The notes beneath the pieces were generated by a model that ran no database searches, was not told the DNA's origin, and was given only the letters and a program-made list of their open reading frames with translations. The position numbers and the translations under genes were made by a program. Below are positions 1-9,757 of a DNA stretch of 64,000 nt, in pieces. Each line of letters opens with the position of its first letter. The stretch's first letter is position 1. The stretch covers positions 62,001 through 126,000 of the forward strand of contig NZ_ML708615.1 of assembly GCF_008831305.1 (NCBI RefSeq), read 5' to 3'. Source of the DNA: Kocuria coralli (GTDB lineage Bacteria > Actinomycetota > Actinomycetes > Actinomycetales > Micrococcaceae).

Positions 1-750
1 GCCAATTTGGTCGAGGCCCTGGAGACGGGGACCTCGGCGGTGCTGATCGACGAGGACACCTCCGCCACGAACTTCATGATCCGCGACGACCGCATGAAAC
101 GCCTGATCCCGGCGCACAAGGAACCCATCACGCCCTTCGTGGACCGCGTCGAGCCCATGCTGACCCAGACGGGGGTCTCCACGGTCCTGGTGGCCGGTGG
201 GTCCGGGGCGTTCTTCGACGTGGCCGACCACGTCATCGCCATGGAGTCCTACCAGCCGCGGGACGTCACCCGGGAGGCCCGGCAGATCGCCGCCGACACG
301 CCCCTGGCGGACGAGTCGGGCACCTCCGGCGTCAACGCCCGCGAGGTACCACCGTTCCGCGCACGGACCCCGCGGATCGTGCAGCGCAACAGCCTCGCCC
401 CGGCATCGAAGTCGAAGGGCTCCCGTGCCCGAGGCCGTACGGAGATCCAGGTGGGACGTGAGCACATCGATCTCAGCGCGGTCTCGCAGCTGGTCGACCC
501 GGGGCAGACGACGGCGATCGCCCACGTCATCGATCAGGTGGGTGCCGGGTCCGGAGGAAATGTGGCCCTGGAGCAGCTCGCCTCGGAGGTGATCTCCCGG
601 CTCGAGCGAGAGGGACTGGACACCCTGGGCCGCCATGCAGGACACCCCGGCTATCTGGCAGCCCCGCGCCGGCAGGAGCTGCACGGGGCGATCAACCGCT
701 ACCGGGGCCTGAGACTGGCCAACGACGGCGATGAGGAACCCGCCTCCTAG
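1..750 (+). CDS. ABC-class predicted ATPase, C-terminal part (5' end outside window)
   Basis: The reading frame is open from the first base, so the gene begins upstream of the window; 249 codons are visible. The fragment has a Walker B-like LIDEDTSATNF near residue 20 and the VLVAGGSGAFFDVADHVIAME stretch near residue 65 that I associate with the 'predicted ATPase of the ABC class' family (PF09818). These are soluble nucleotide-binding proteins without membrane partners, and their cellular role is unclear. The second half is rich in Arg/Ser and then forms a helical tail. Family assignment rests on motif memory; the P-loop is not in view. Confidence 0.8.
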   Translation, partial: ANLVEALETGTSAVLIDEDTSATNFMIRDDRMKRLIPAHKEPITPFVDRVEPMLTQTGVSTVLVAGGSGAFFDVADHVIAMESYQPRDVTREARQIAADTPLADESGTSGVNAREVPPFRARTPRIVQRNSLAPASKSKGSRARGRTEIQVGREHIDLSAVSQLVDPGQTTAIAHVIDQVGAGSGGNVALEQLASEVISRLEREGLDTLGRHAGHPGYLAAPRRQELHGAINRYRGLRLANDGDEEPAS

Positions 751-817
751 GGCAGGCCCCCTCAGATCCCCTCGTACGGGCCTCTCCGTCGGGCCTATCC
801 GCTCAGGCGCCTTCTTC

Positions 818-1750
818 TCAAGCCTCGGAGACGGGGTGGTAGTGGCTGTCGTCGTTGACGTAGGCGTAGTAGATGCCGATGAGCAGACCGCCGCCCATGA
901 AGTTCCCGATCAGCGCCACCCCCACGTTGGCCAGCGCTGCCAGGACGTCGATGCCGTGGTTCAGCCCCACGACGGTGAACAGCACCGTGTTGGCCACGGA
1001 GTGCTCCAGACCCAGGAACGCGAAGACGAACACGGCCGCGATCATGGACAGCGCCTTGGTGAGGTCGTCCTTGATGTAGCCGTTGTAGATCAGCAGCATG
1101 GCCAGGTTGATCATGAAGTTGCACAGCACGGCCCGGACGAACAGGTCCCCATAGCCTTCCCAGCCCCCGGCGACGTAGGCCAGCTTGTGCTCGGTCGCCG
1201 CGAGCATCGCCTCGCCGGCGGCTCCATCGGGGATGGTGGACATGGTGTACAGCACCGCGATCAGCAGCCCGCCGAGGAAGTTGCCCAGCAAGCACAGCCC
1301 CAGGATCTTCAGCCCCCGCCAGGCCGTGATCCTGCGATAATAACCACCGATCGAGACGATCATCATGTTCGATGTCAGCAGCTCCGACTTGGTGTAGTAG
1401 ATGAACACCAGCGCCCAGCCGAAGGCGAGTCCACCCAAGGCGCGGCCTATGCCGATGAGCGTCTCCTCCCCCACCGGGATCCCATCGAAGACCGCGATCA
1501 GCCCGAAGTTGGTCACGTACAGGATGGCGACGATCATCCCGGCCATCGCAGCACGCATCAGATAGCGCTGGACCAGGGTCCCGGTCATCCGGTACTTGGT
1601 ATCCAGGGCCTCCAGGACGGCTGAGATGAAGGTCTTGCCCGGGAACAGGGCGCTGACCGATTTGCCGTGCGGCGCGCCGGTTCCGGCTGTCGCGGTGCCG
1701 TCCGGACCGGATTCGGGATGCGCTTCGTCGCGGGTGCTTTCAGTGGCCAC
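818..1750 (-). CDS. formate/nitrite transporter family protein (FNT)
   Basis: This is a membrane protein of the FocA/NirC family, pentameric channels for formate, nitrite or related small anions. About six hydrophobic segments are visible. Family-like stretches include LTSNMMIVSIGGYYRRIT and a late GLEHSVANTVLF followed by GVALIGNFMGGGLLIGIYY. The GTG at 1750 (VATEST) is preferred because upstream codons to ATG 1828/1831 give a basic, low-complexity lead unlike the family; the longer start remains possible. The substrate cannot be read from sequence. No nitrite reductase or formate lyase gene is adjacent. Confidence 0.9.
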   Translation of the reverse strand: MATESTRDEAHPESGPDGTATAGTGAPHGKSVSALFPGKTFISAVLEALDTKYRMTGTLVQRYLMRAAMAGMIVAILYVTNFGLIAVFDGIPVGEETLIGIGRALGGLAFGWALVFIYYTKSELLTSNMMIVSIGGYYRRITAWRGLKILGLCLLGNFLGGLLIAVLYTMSTIPDGAAGEAMLAATEHKLAYVAGGWEGYGDLFVRAVLCNFMINLAMLLIYNGYIKDDLTKALSMIAAVFVFAFLGLEHSVANTVLFTVVGLNHGIDVLAALANVGVALIGNFMGGGLLIGIYYAYVNDDSHYHPVSEA

Positions 1751-1880
1751 CGGACGATGGTGCCACGGCGTGCGCACGCCGCGGGTACGGTTTCCCGTTG
1801 TTTTCGCGGTGTTTCGGTGGCGACGCATCACACCGCCGTCGGACGCCCGCTCGGCGCCCCGGACCTACTGCGGGCTCCCG

Positions 1881-2312
1881 TCAGAGGTCGTTCTCCTCCA
1901 TCACCGGCGGGCTCGTCTCCACGTCGACCCACCGCATCCACCGGGGCTCCAGACCGACGACGCACAGGTAGGCGGGATCCTCGGCGCTCTCACCGTGGGC
2001 GATGGCCAGGGCGTCCGCCGCATGCTCGGCCTCACTGCCGCCCAGGACGCGCGCCAGGGCCTCCATCTGGATCTCCTGCCCCTGCCCGGAGACCACCACG
2101 AGCGACACCTCGGGGCGCGAGCCGATGTTGAGAGCCTTGCGGGCGCGACGGTCCGTGGCGAAGACGATGGTCCCCGACCCCGTCACCGCGAGATTCACCC
2201 ACGCCGCCTCGGGGAAGTCCCCCTCCGCGGGATGGGTGGCCAGGACGCCGCCGGGATGCCGCTGGACGAAAGCGGCCAGGACCGCCGCCGGCTCCGGATT
2301 CTGATCTGTCAT
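1881..2312 (-). CDS. pyridoxamine 5'-phosphate oxidase-like flavin-fold protein
   Basis: A 143-residue single-domain protein of the PNPOx-like split-barrel superfamily, which binds FMN, F420 or heme. The typical pattern is seen: GGVLATHPAEGDFPEAAWVNLAVTG, then FATDRRARKALNIGSRPEVSLVV, then an acidic LGG-like helix. It is shorter than true PdxH and lacks its substrate arm, so it is more likely an uncharacterised PPOX-class oxidoreductase than a vitamin B6 enzyme. It starts at ATG 2312 and stands alone between the FNT gene and the acetyltransferase. The 2313-2548 gap upstream holds nothing I recognise. Confidence 0.8.
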   Translation of the reverse strand: MTDQNPEPAAVLAAFVQRHPGGVLATHPAEGDFPEAAWVNLAVTGSGTIVFATDRRARKALNIGSRPEVSLVVVSGQGQEIQMEALARVLGGSEAEHAADALAIAHGESAEDPAYLCVVGLEPRWMRWVDVETSPPVMEENDL

Positions 2313-2548
2313 GATGTCCCCTCATCGTCCGCGCCGCTGCAGGCTGACTAACCCTTTCCATCTCCGTCCGGAACCACCCGCCGAGCACTCTCGGAGGCGG
2401 TGGGACGACACGGCGCGGTTCTTCTTCGCCCCTCACTCAGACAGGTGTCCAAGTATGACGCCGACGGGCTCCCGGCGCCATCGCACCACGCCGGTCACCA
2501 CGATGCCCCCACCCCGGCGTCCAGGCCCCCCGCGCCTTGCGACCGCAC

Positions 2549-3133
2549 TCAGATGTGCTTGATCACCTTGGCCGGGTTGCCGACCGCCACGACGTTGGCG
2601 GGGACATCCTTGGTCACCACGGCGCCGGCACCGATAACGGAGTTGTCGCCGATCGTCACGCCGGGGCACACGACGGCGCCACCGCCCAGCCAGACGTTAT
2701 CGCCGATCACGATCGGCTTGCCGCCTTCCAGCTTGTCCCTCCTCGGCTGGGGGTCGACCGGATGGGTGGGGGCCAGCAGCTGGACGTTGGGGCCGAACTG
2801 GCAGTCCTCGCCGATGGTGATCGGAGCGACGTCCAGCGCGGTGAGGTTGAAGTTGATGAAGGTGCGCGCGCCGATCGAGATGAACTCGCCGTAGTCCACG
2901 TACAGCGGCGGGCGGATCATGACGTCCTCGCCGAGGTCGCCGATGATCTGCTCCAGGATCCCGCGGGCATCGTCCTGCTCGTGGAGCACGGCCATGTGGT
3001 ACTCGTGCGCCAGGCGGGCCGCCAGCTTGCTGCGCGCCGCGTTGACCGGATCGTCCCCGATATACGGGTCGCCGGCCATCATGCGCTCGCGGTTGGTACG
3101 GTCATCGCCTTCGAAGTAGTCGCGCTCAGTCAC
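2549..3133 (-). CDS. maltose/galactoside O-acetyltransferase-type hexapeptide transferase
   Basis: A 194-residue left-handed beta-helix acyltransferase (MAT/GAT type) that would use acetyl-CoA to acetylate a sugar hydroxyl. The N-terminal Mac-like cap (TERDYFEGDDRTNRERMMAGDPYI) is followed by hexapeptide repeats. LLAPTHPVDPQPRR carries the catalytic-type His, and the end is the usual VVAVGNPAKVIKHI. Length and termini match the Maa/LacA family, so the gene looks intact. It starts at ATG 3133, leaving a 66-bp gap before the DUF1445 gene. The sugar acceptor is unknown. Confidence 0.92.
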   Translation of the reverse strand: MTERDYFEGDDRTNRERMMAGDPYIGDDPVNAARSKLAARLAHEYHMAVLHEQDDARGILEQIIGDLGEDVMIRPPLYVDYGEFISIGARTFINFNLTALDVAPITIGEDCQFGPNVQLLAPTHPVDPQPRRDKLEGGKPIVIGDNVWLGGGAVVCPGVTIGDNSVIGAGAVVTKDVPANVVAVGNPAKVIKHI

Positions 3134-3199
3134 GTCACCGAGCCTACGCGTCGCCTCAAACGGCCGCGAGTAGTCTCCGTCCGGCGGGTACAGGCCGTC

Positions 3200-3997
3200 C
3201 TAGACCCGGTAGCGGGAGTCCGGGGCGTCCGTGACGAACATGTAGCCCGGGGCGTGGGTCAGGGCGAAGGGCGGGCGCGATGCCATGATCGCGGCCTGCG
3301 GGGTGACGCCGCAGGCCCAGAACACGGGGATCTCGCCCTCGCCGATCTCCGGAGCGTCCCCGAAGTCGGGGGTACCGATGTCGGTGATGCCCAGACCCTC
3401 CGGATCGCCGACATGCACCGGCGCCCCGTGGAGTGCCGGATACCTTCCGGAGATCTGCACCGCGTCGGCCACGCGGTGCGCGGGGATGGGACGCATGGAG
3501 ACCACGAGCTCACCGCTGATCCGTCCTGCGGGCGCACACGGCCGGCAGGTGCGGTACATGGGCACGTTGCGCTCCAGCTCCTGGTGCCGGATGGGGATTC
3601 CCGCCTCGACCAGGCCCGCTTCGAAACTGAAGCTGCAGCCGATCAGGAAGGAAACCAGATCGGGGTGCTCCTCCCAGGCGGAAGAGGCGTCGCCGGTTTC
3701 CTCCGCCAGCTCCCCATCGCGCCACACCCGGTAGGCGGGAAGGTCCGTGCGCAGGTCGGCGCCGGGTGCCATGGCCGGTTCGGTGGCCCCGGCGTCGAGC
3801 ACCTCCAGGACCGGACAGGGCTGAGGGTTGCGCTGGGCGTAGAGCAGGACGTCGTAGGCCCAGTCCGCGGGGACGGAGATCAGGTTCGCCTGGACCAGCC
3901 CATGGGCGACGCCGCTCGTGGGCCGGACCAGTCCCCCTCGATAGGCGGCTCGGGCCTCCCGGGCCTCGGCGAGCTGTCGCCGGGTCGCGGAGATCAC
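3200..3997 (-). CDS. YcsI-like DUF1445 protein (putative hydro-lyase / D-glutamate cyclase family)
   Basis: A 265-residue protein of the DUF1445 family, called putative hydro-lyase in older annotation and linked by homology to D-glutamate cyclase, which forms 5-oxoproline. Family hallmarks are the [16 protein letters not shown] start, [13 protein letters not shown] near residue 117, NVPMYRT and the [12 protein letters not shown] block near residue 226. The GTG start at 3997 overlaps the stop of the biotin carboxylase gene by four bases (GTGA), so the two are translationally coupled. Placement with pxpABC homologues matches ycsI of the Bacillus ycsF operon. Making 5-oxoproline for PxpABC is an attractive but unproven role. 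Confidence 0.85.
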   Translation of the reverse strand: MISATRRQLAEAREARAAYRGGLVRPTSGVAHGLVQANLISVPADWAYDVLLYAQRNPQPCPVLEVLDAGATEPAMAPGADLRTDLPAYRVWRDGELAEETGDASSAWEEHPDLVSFLIGCSFSFEAGLVEAGIPIRHQELERNVPMYRTCRPCAPAGRISGELVVSMRPIPAHRVADAVQISGRYPALHGAPVHVGDPEGLGITDIGTPDFGDAPEIGEGEIPVFWACGVTPQAAIMASRPPFALTHAPGYMFVTDAPDSRYRV

Positions 3998-5748
3998 GAC
4001 TCCTCCACGGTGCCGAGCACCTGGCCTGCCACCAGGTCCTCTCCGGCCTCGGCATTCCGACGCAGCGTACCGGCCCGGGGTGCCTTGACCGGCACCTCCA
4101 TCTTCATCGCCTCGATGACCGCGACGGTCTCTCCTTCGGAGACCTCCGCGCCGTCGTCGGCCTTCCACGCGCTCAGCCTGCCGTTGAAGGGAGCGGGCAC
4201 CGCGCCGGGGTCGGACTCGGTCTCCTCGCCACCTCCGGCGTTGTCCTCCGGCGCCGCCCCGTCGGAGGAGGTGCCGAGGCGGGCCAGCAATGCGGCCGGC
4301 AGTCCCAGCTGCACGCGCCGCCCGTCGATCTCCACGGGCACCCGCAGAAGGGGCGTCTGCCCGGGTGAGGGAACCGGCTCGGCGGCCGCGAAGTCCGCAG
4401 GGCACTCCTCCTCGATCCAGCGGGTATGCACCGCGAACTCCCCCTCGGAGGCCGTGAAGGCAGGGTCTGTGACGACGTACCGGTCGAACGGCAGCACCGT
4501 CGCGACGCCTCCGATCTCGAACTCGTCCAGCGCCCGCCGCGATCGCGCCAGGGCCTCTTCGCGGTCCCGCCCCCAGACCACGAGCTTGGCCAGCAGCGAG
4601 TCGAAGCTGCCCGGGATCGTCTGCCCCGCTTCGAAGCCGGCATCCAGGCGCACGCCCTGGCCCGCGGGGGCGTCGAACCTCTCGATCGTCCCGGGGGTCG
4701 GGAGGAAGCCGAGGGCGGGATCCTCGGCGTTGATGCGGAACTCGATCGCATGACCGAAGACCTGCACCTCATCGGGTACGCGCATGGGTTCGCCGGCTGC
4801 GATGCGGAACTGCTCCTGGACCAGGTCCACCCCGGTCACGGCCTCCGTGACCGGGTGCTCGACCTGCAGGCGGGTGTTGACCTCGAGGAAGGACAGGGTG
4901 CCGTCGGCCCCCAGCAGGAACTCGACCGTGCCCGCCCCGACGTAGTGCGCGGCGGCGCAGATATCGGCGGCAGCGGTGTGGATCCGTGCGCGCAGGTCGT
5001 CGTCGATGAACGGGGCGGGTGCCTCCTCGACGAGCTTCTGGTTGCGGCGCTGCAGGGAGCAGTCACGGGTCCCGAGCACCGCGACGCGGCCGTGGCGGTC
5101 GCCGAGGACCTGCGCCTCGATGTGCCGGGGACGGTCCAGGAACCGCTCAACCAGGCAGTCGCCTCGTCCGAAGGCCGTGACGGCCTCGCTCACCGCGGAT
5201 TCGTAGGCTTCCGCGATGTGCGCGCGGTCGCGGACCACGCGCATCCCCCGTCCACCGCCGCCGTGGACGGCCTTGATCGCCACGGGGAGGCCGTGAGCGT
5301 CGGCGAAGGCGACGACCTCCTCGGCGTCCTGCACGGGATCGTTCGTGCCGGGGACCAGCGGTGCCCCGACCTCCGCGGCGAGCGCCCGCGCGCGGGCCTT
5401 GTCGCCCAGCAGCTCGATGGCCTCGGGATCTGGGCCGATCCAGACCAGGCCCGCGTCGATGACGGCGCGGGCGAACTCGGAGCTCTCGGAGAGGAACCCG
5501 TAGCCGGGGTGCACCGCATCCGCTCCGGCGCGTTCGGCGATCTCGAGCAGCTTCGCGATGTCGAGGTAGCTCTCGCCGGGGGTGGTCCCGTCAAGCGCGT
5601 ACGCCTCGTCGGCCAGGCGCACATGAGGCGCATCGGCGTCGGGGTCCGCGTACACGGCGATCGAGCGCAGCCCGGCCTCCTTCGCGGCGCGGACGACGCG
5701 CACCGCGATCTCCCCTCTGTTGGCCACCAGGACGGTGCTCAGGCTCAT
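3994..5748 (-). CDS. biotin carboxylase-BCCP fusion (AccC-type)
   Basis: A 584-residue protein with an N-terminal biotin carboxylase: ATP-grasp glycine loop [14 protein letters not shown] near 160-175 and [16 protein letters not shown] near 285-300. A C-terminal biotinyl carrier domain carries EAMKMEV with the biotin-accepting Lys549. It would carboxylate its own biotin using ATP and bicarbonate. No acyl-CoA carboxyltransferase lies nearby; instead it is coupled (ATGA overlap) to the PxpB-PxpC fusion, whose folds are the carboxyltransferase halves of urea carboxylase. It may therefore serve that partner rather than fatty acid synthesis. A good Shine-Dalgarno (AGGAG) lies five bases before ATG 5748. 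Confidence 0.93.
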   Translation of the reverse strand: MSLSTVLVANRGEIAVRVVRAAKEAGLRSIAVYADPDADAPHVRLADEAYALDGTTPGESYLDIAKLLEIAERAGADAVHPGYGFLSESSEFARAVIDAGLVWIGPDPEAIELLGDKARARALAAEVGAPLVPGTNDPVQDAEEVVAFADAHGLPVAIKAVHGGGGRGMRVVRDRAHIAEAYESAVSEAVTAFGRGDCLVERFLDRPRHIEAQVLGDRHGRVAVLGTRDCSLQRRNQKLVEEAPAPFIDDDLRARIHTAAADICAAAHYVGAGTVEFLLGADGTLSFLEVNTRLQVEHPVTEAVTGVDLVQEQFRIAAGEPMRVPDEVQVFGHAIEFRINAEDPALGFLPTPGTIERFDAPAGQGVRLDAGFEAGQTIPGSFDSLLAKLVVWGRDREEALARSRRALDEFEIGGVATVLPFDRYVVTDPAFTASEGEFAVHTRWIEEECPADFAAAEPVPSPGQTPLLRVPVEIDGRRVQLGLPAALLARLGTSSDGAAPEDNAGGGEETESDPGAVPAPFNGRLSAWKADDGAEVSEGETVAVIEAMKMEVPVKAPRAGTLRRNAEAGEDLVAGQVLGTVEES

Positions 5749-7427
5749 CGTTCGTTCTCCTCTGTCGTCGAAAGGCTCGTCGAAGGGTGTGTCGATAGGT
5801 GTGTCGTGGTGAAGCGCACTCGGGCGCCGGGCGGCAGCTGCGCCGCGAGGTCCAGGTCCCGGCCGTGGACGACGCCGATCACCGGGTAGCCGCCCGTCAG
5901 GGGCCGGTCGGCGAGGAAGAGCACCGGCTGGCCGTCGGGGGGAACCTGCAGCGCCCCGGTGACGGTGCCCTCGCTCGGCAGTTCGCGGTCGCGGTAGTCC
6001 GCCGACCGTTTCAGGACCTCGCCCGCCAGGCGCACTCCCACTCTGTCGCTGTGCGGGGTCACCTCCCAGGAGGTCTCGGTCAGGCTCCGCAGCCCCTCCT
6101 CGCCGAACCAGTCATCGCGCGGCCCGGGGACGATGCTGAGGACGGTCTCCTCACCGGGTACGGGGAGCTCGGCAGCGGGTGGCTCCGGGAGGCCGACGGC
6201 GGTCGTGGGAGCATCACCGGCGAGCACCTTGTCCCCTGCGGCGAGCGGTTCGGGGCCGAGGCCCGCGAGGGTATCGCGGGAGGCACTGCCGAGCGCGAGC
6301 GGTGCCCGCACCCCACCCCGCAGGGCGAGAACCGTGCGGAGACCGCGTTCCGGGGCGTCGAGCTGCATCCGTTCGCCGGGATCGACCCGGAAGGGGCGGC
6401 CCGTCACCACCTCGCGCGAGCCGAACGGCCCCTCGATCCGGCCGCTGCGCGGTGCGCCGGCGAGGGCCAGGACCGAGGTGGTGAGCACCTCGGCGGCAAA
6501 GCCGCCGTGTCCCAGTTCCAGGACGGGGAGGCTCTCGGCGTTGCCGACGAGCCGGTTCGCGCTGGCCAGGGTACCGCGGTCGGCGGCTCCGGACGGGCTC
6601 ACGCCGAACGCGGCGAATCCGGGGCGGCCCGCGTCCTCCACGAGGGTCTGCAGACCGGGCTCGGTGACCTCCAGGACAGGTCTGCCGCCCTCGGGTTCCG
6701 TGTCCACGGCGCTTCGCGCGCTCTCCTGCGGCTCGCCGATCGAGAGCTGTCCCCGCTCCGCGGAGAACCTGACTCTCGCCCCGGGGACCAGTGCCGCGGG
6801 GCGCTCGCGATCGAGATCCCACATCGCCCGGGGGGTATGCCCGATCAGCTGCCATCCTCCGGGGCTCTCCCGCGGGTACACCCCGGAGAACGGTCCCGCC
6901 AGGCCGACGGAGCCGGCCGGGATACGCGGCCGGGGCGACTGCCTGCGGGGCACGCTCAACGCGTCGTCCCCGCCGGAGAGATAGGCGAAGCCCGGCGCGA
7001 AACCCGTGAACGCGACCGTGTAGTCCGCGGCCAGGTGCCGGTTGATGACCTGGTCGACGCTCATGCTCGTGAGCTGGGCGACCTCCTCCAGATCACCGCC
7101 GTCGTACGTCACCGGGATCACGGTCTCGGCCTCCTCCCCCGCCCGCCCGGCGGAGCCCGCGTGCTCCCTGAGCAGCTTGCCCAGCCGCATCGTGAAACGC
7201 CGGGGGGATGCCGCCTCACCGCCGTACACCAGCACGGTCTCCGCAGCGGGTACGAGCTCCCCGACATCCAGCTCACCGGATTCACGGGCAGCGGCGAGCG
7301 AGGCGAAGACCGCCAGGGCGTGGTCGAGAGTTCCGCAGTCGAGCAGCAGGGCACCGTCCCCGGCGACCCGGACCTTCGGTTCCGCAGGACCGGATCCGCG
7401 GGCGGCCCGTGAATCTGCGGCGTTCAC
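5745..7427 (-). CDS. 5-oxoprolinase subunit B/C fusion (KipI-KipA type)
   Basis: A 560-residue fusion. Residues about 20-225 form the PxpB/KipI (AHS1) domain, with [16 protein letters not shown] and [10 protein letters not shown]. Residues about 245-540 form the PxpC/KipA (AHS2) domain, with [31 protein letters not shown]-like and [10 protein letters not shown] blocks. With PxpA it would make an ATP-dependent 5-oxoprolinase giving glutamate. Both domains are also homologous to the carboxyltransferase half of urea carboxylase. Start GTG 7427 overlaps the pxpA stop by four bases. The C-terminus is a repetitive Ser/Thr tail not expected in the family. The oxoprolinase role is by homology only. 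Confidence 0.9.
   Translation of the reverse strand: MNAADSRAARGSGPAEPKVRVAGDGALLLDCGTLDHALAVFASLAAARESGELDVGELVPAAETVLVYGGEAASPRRFTMRLGKLLREHAGSAGRAGEEAETVIPVTYDGGDLEEVAQLTSMSVDQVINRHLAADYTVAFTGFAPGFAYLSGGDDALSVPRRQSPRPRIPAGSVGLAGPFSGVYPRESPGGWQLIGHTPRAMWDLDRERPAALVPGARVRFSAERGQLSIGEPQESARSAVDTEPEGGRPVLEVTEPGLQTLVEDAGRPGFAAFGVSPSGAADRGTLASANRLVGNAESLPVLELGHGGFAAEVLTTSVLALAGAPRSGRIEGPFGSREVVTGRPFRVDPGERMQLDAPERGLRTVLALRGGVRAPLALGSASRDTLAGLGPEPLAAGDKVLAGDAPTTAVGLPEPPAAELPVPGEETVLSIVPGPRDDWFGEEGLRSLTETSWEVTPHSDRVGVRLAGEVLKRSADYRDRELPSEGTVTGALQVPPDGQPVLFLADRPLTGGYPVIGVVHGRDLDLAAQLPPGARVRFTTTHLSTHPSTSLSTTEENER
5769..5804 (-). repeat. three-copy 12-bp tandem repeat at the end of the pxpB-pxpC gene
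   Basis: Three imperfect 12-bp units (CGAAAGGCTCGT, CGAAGGGTGTGT, CGATAGGTGTGT on the + strand) sit in the last codons of the PxpB-PxpC fusion and encode a [12 protein letters not shown] tail. On the minus strand they end about 10 bases before the AGGAG ribosome binding site of the biotin carboxylase gene. Confidence 0.8.
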
Positions 7428-8191
7428 CGCGCACCCGTGAACGAGCCGAGGGAGACACCCGCGTCGAGCAGATGGCTGCGCACGTCGGCTGCCATCTGGA
7501 CGGCGCCGTCGGTATCGCCGTGCACGCAGATCGACTCGGCCCGGATCTTCACCTCACTGCCGTCGCGGGCGCTGATGACGCCTTCGCGCACCAGACGCAG
7601 CATGCGTTCGGCGACATCGGCCGAGTCGTGGAGCACCGCACCCTCCTCGCGCCGGGAGACGAGAGCGCCCGTGGGCTCGTAGGCCCGGTCGGCGAAGGCT
7701 TCCGGGACGGCGCGCAGTCCCGCGGCCTCGGCCTGCTCGACCAGCGGGGAGGCGGCCAGGCAGACCAGCGGCAGCTCGGGATCCACCGCACGCATGGCCC
7801 TGATCACGGCGGCGGCCTGCCGTTCGTCGCGGGCGATCGTGTTGTAGAGAGCGCCATGCGGCTTGACGTAGCCGACCTCGGTGCCCGCAACCCTGGCCAG
7901 CGCCTGAAGTGCGCCGATCTGGTAGATGACGTCGGCCTCCAGCTCCTCGTCGGTCACGTTCATCTGCCGCCGGCCGAAACCCACGAGGTCCGGGTAGGCG
8001 ACGTGCGCCCCGACCGCGACGCCGCTCCCGGCGGCCGCCCGCAGGGTCCCCAGGACGGACTTCGGATCACCCGCATGGAACCCGCAGGCGACGTTGGCGC
8101 TCGTGACGATCTCGAGCATGCGTTCGTCGTCGCCCATCCGCCAGGCGCCGTAATGCTCGCCGAGATCGCTGTTCAGGTCGATGTGCAGCAT
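7424..8191 (-). CDS. pxpA: 5-oxoprolinase subunit PxpA (LamB/YcsF family)
   Basis: A 255-residue protein of the LamB/YcsF family. The hallmark start [18 protein letters not shown], the [11 protein letters not shown] block near 35 and [10 protein letters not shown] near residue 108 are present; His and Asp residues in these blocks are presumed metal/catalytic ligands. PxpA supplies the hydrolytic half of the ATP-dependent opening of 5-oxoproline together with PxpB and PxpC, encoded directly downstream. An AAGAAGG ribosome binding site precedes ATG 8191. It is the second gene of the operon, after the NRAMP-like gene. Confidence 0.93.
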   Translation of the reverse strand: MLHIDLNSDLGEHYGAWRMGDDERMLEIVTSANVACGFHAGDPKSVLGTLRAAAGSGVAVGAHVAYPDLVGFGRRQMNVTDEELEADVIYQIGALQALARVAGTEVGYVKPHGALYNTIARDERQAAAVIRAMRAVDPELPLVCLAASPLVEQAEAAGLRAVPEAFADRAYEPTGALVSRREEGAVLHDSADVAERMLRLVREGVISARDGSEVKIRAESICVHGDTDGAVQMAADVRSHLLDAGVSLGSFTGAR

Positions 8192-8291
8192 CGCAGCCCT
8201 TCTTTCCTGATCTGTGTTTGCTCGTCATGGTTCCCGGGGCCCTCTCGATCCCCACCGTAGGCAATCAAGCCCGCACGCACACCTGCCCCGC

Positions 8292-9581
8292 CTACACCGT
8301 GAGGAACTCGAAGATCGCCCCGAAGGAGACGACCCCCATGTACCAGGTCAGCGCGGTGACGACCGTCCCGGCCGCGAGGAGCAGCCGGTTGACCTGGTAG
8401 CCCCCGAGGAGATCCTTGCGGAACCACCCGATGTACATGAACACGGTGAAGCCGATCGGGAGGATCAGCCCGTTGAATCCGCCCGCGAACACGAGCAGGG
8501 CGGCGGGAGCCGTACCCACGATCAAGTACACGGTCAGGCTCACCAGGATGAAGACGACCGTCACCCAGCTGCGCAGCCTGCCCTCGACCCTGTGGCTGAA
8601 CACGCTCATGAACGAGACCGAGGTGAAGGCGGCGCCGATGATGCTGGACAGCGCCGCTGCCCAGATCACTAGGCCGAAGGCCCGCAGGCCGAATTCGCCG
8701 GCGGCCGCCTGGAAGGCCTGGGCGGCAGGATCGCCCGTGACGTCGATGACCACGCCGCTCGCCGTGACGCCGAGGAAGGCGAGGAACAGCAGGAACCGCA
8801 GCAGGCCGGTGACGCCGATACCCAGTAGCGCCGAGTTGGTCACGGAGCGGATCTGCTCGTGGCCGCGGATACCCGAGTCCAGCAGCTTGTGCGCCCCGGA
8901 ATAGGTGATGTAGCCGCCCACCGTCCCACCGACGATCGTCGTGATCATGGCGAAGTCGATCGTGTCCGGCCAGACCGTCTGCCGCAGCGCCTCTCCCACC
9001 GGCGGGTCGGAGACGATCGCGACGAAGAGCGTCAGGACGATCATGACCGCGCCGAGGACGACCACGACCTTGTCCATCGCCGCGCCGGCGCGCTTCACCA
9101 GGAAGATGCCGATGGCCAGCAGGGCGCTGATCAGCCCGCCGATCTTGGGGTCGAGGCCGATCAGGGCGTTGAGGCCCAGGCCCGAGCCCGCGATATTGCC
9201 GATGTTGAAGACGAGTCCGCCGAAGATCACGAGCACCGCGAGCAGGAAACCGCTGCCCGGGATCGCGGCATTGGCCAGTTCGCCCGCGCGCTGTCCGCTC
9301 ACGGTGATGATGCGCCAGATATTCGACTGCACGACGAAGTCGATCACTACCGACGCGAGGATGCCGAAGGCGAACGCGGCGCCCATCGACACGGTGAAGG
9401 TGGCGGTCTGGGTGATGAACCCCGGGCCGATCGCCGAGGTGGCCATCAGGAAGATGGCACCGAGCAGAGAGCCCTTGCGGGCTTTCACGAAGTCAGCGGC
9501 GCCGGTCCTCCCCTCGCCCTCGCCGGAGGGTCGGGCTCCGCTGGACTCATGCCCTGCACCGGAAGATGTCTGTCCGTTCAT
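8292..9581 (-). CDS. NRAMP-related membrane transporter (YcsG-like)
   Basis: A 429-residue, roughly 11-segment membrane protein of the NRAMP superfamily. The first membrane segment reads SAIGPGFITQTATF, so the DPGN metal-binding motif of true Mn/Fe NRAMPs is absent. This places it with the NRAMP-related proteins found beside pxpABC, such as Bacillus YcsG. Substrate is unknown; uptake of an oxoproline-type compound or a non-canonical cation are both possible. ATG 9581 is chosen over ATG 9590 because AAGGA lies at proper distance only for the former. It is the first gene of the minus-strand operon. Confidence 0.88.
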   Translation of the reverse strand: MNGQTSSGAGHESSGARPSGEGEGRTGAADFVKARKGSLLGAIFLMATSAIGPGFITQTATFTVSMGAAFAFGILASVVIDFVVQSNIWRIITVSGQRAGELANAAIPGSGFLLAVLVIFGGLVFNIGNIAGSGLGLNALIGLDPKIGGLISALLAIGIFLVKRAGAAMDKVVVVLGAVMIVLTLFVAIVSDPPVGEALRQTVWPDTIDFAMITTIVGGTVGGYITYSGAHKLLDSGIRGHEQIRSVTNSALLGIGVTGLLRFLLFLAFLGVTASGVVIDVTGDPAAQAFQAAAGEFGLRAFGLVIWAAALSSIIGAAFTSVSFMSVFSHRVEGRLRSWVTVVFILVSLTVYLIVGTAPAALLVFAGGFNGLILPIGFTVFMYIGWFRKDLLGGYQVNRLLLAAGTVVTALTWYMGVVSFGAIFEFLTV

Positions 9582-9678
9582 GTGCTGCATTCCTTGCCTG
9601 CCGCTCCGGCCGCCCCATCTCAGGATCCGGGCTCAGGAGAGTGCCCACCAGCCCGGTCGGGGAGCATTGATGACCAAG

Positions 9679-9720
9679 AAAATACCGTGTTTATTGAACA
9701 TTGCAATAGAGATTGTTCAA
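9679..9720 (-). promoter_or_regulatory. divergent promoter and GntR operator for the pxp operon
   Basis: On the minus strand TTGCAA (9701-9706) and TATTTT (9679-9684) are spaced by 16 bp, a good sigma-70-type promoter for the NRAMP/pxp operon. An inverted repeat TTGAACA (9694-9700) - 13 bp - TGTTCAA (9714-9720) brackets the -35 element and is a candidate operator for the divergent GntR protein. The spot is strikingly AT-rich for this genome. Confidence 0.6.
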
Positions 9721-9757
9721 CGAAATGGGCATTTTCCAGCCTTGTTACACTCCCGAT

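Noticed and set aside
2537-4753. A 738-codon + strand open frame opposite the acetyltransferase, DUF1445 and biotin carboxylase genes
   Set aside because: It is antisense to three recognisable genes and its translation is low-complexity and matches no family; long antisense frames are a by-product of high GC3.
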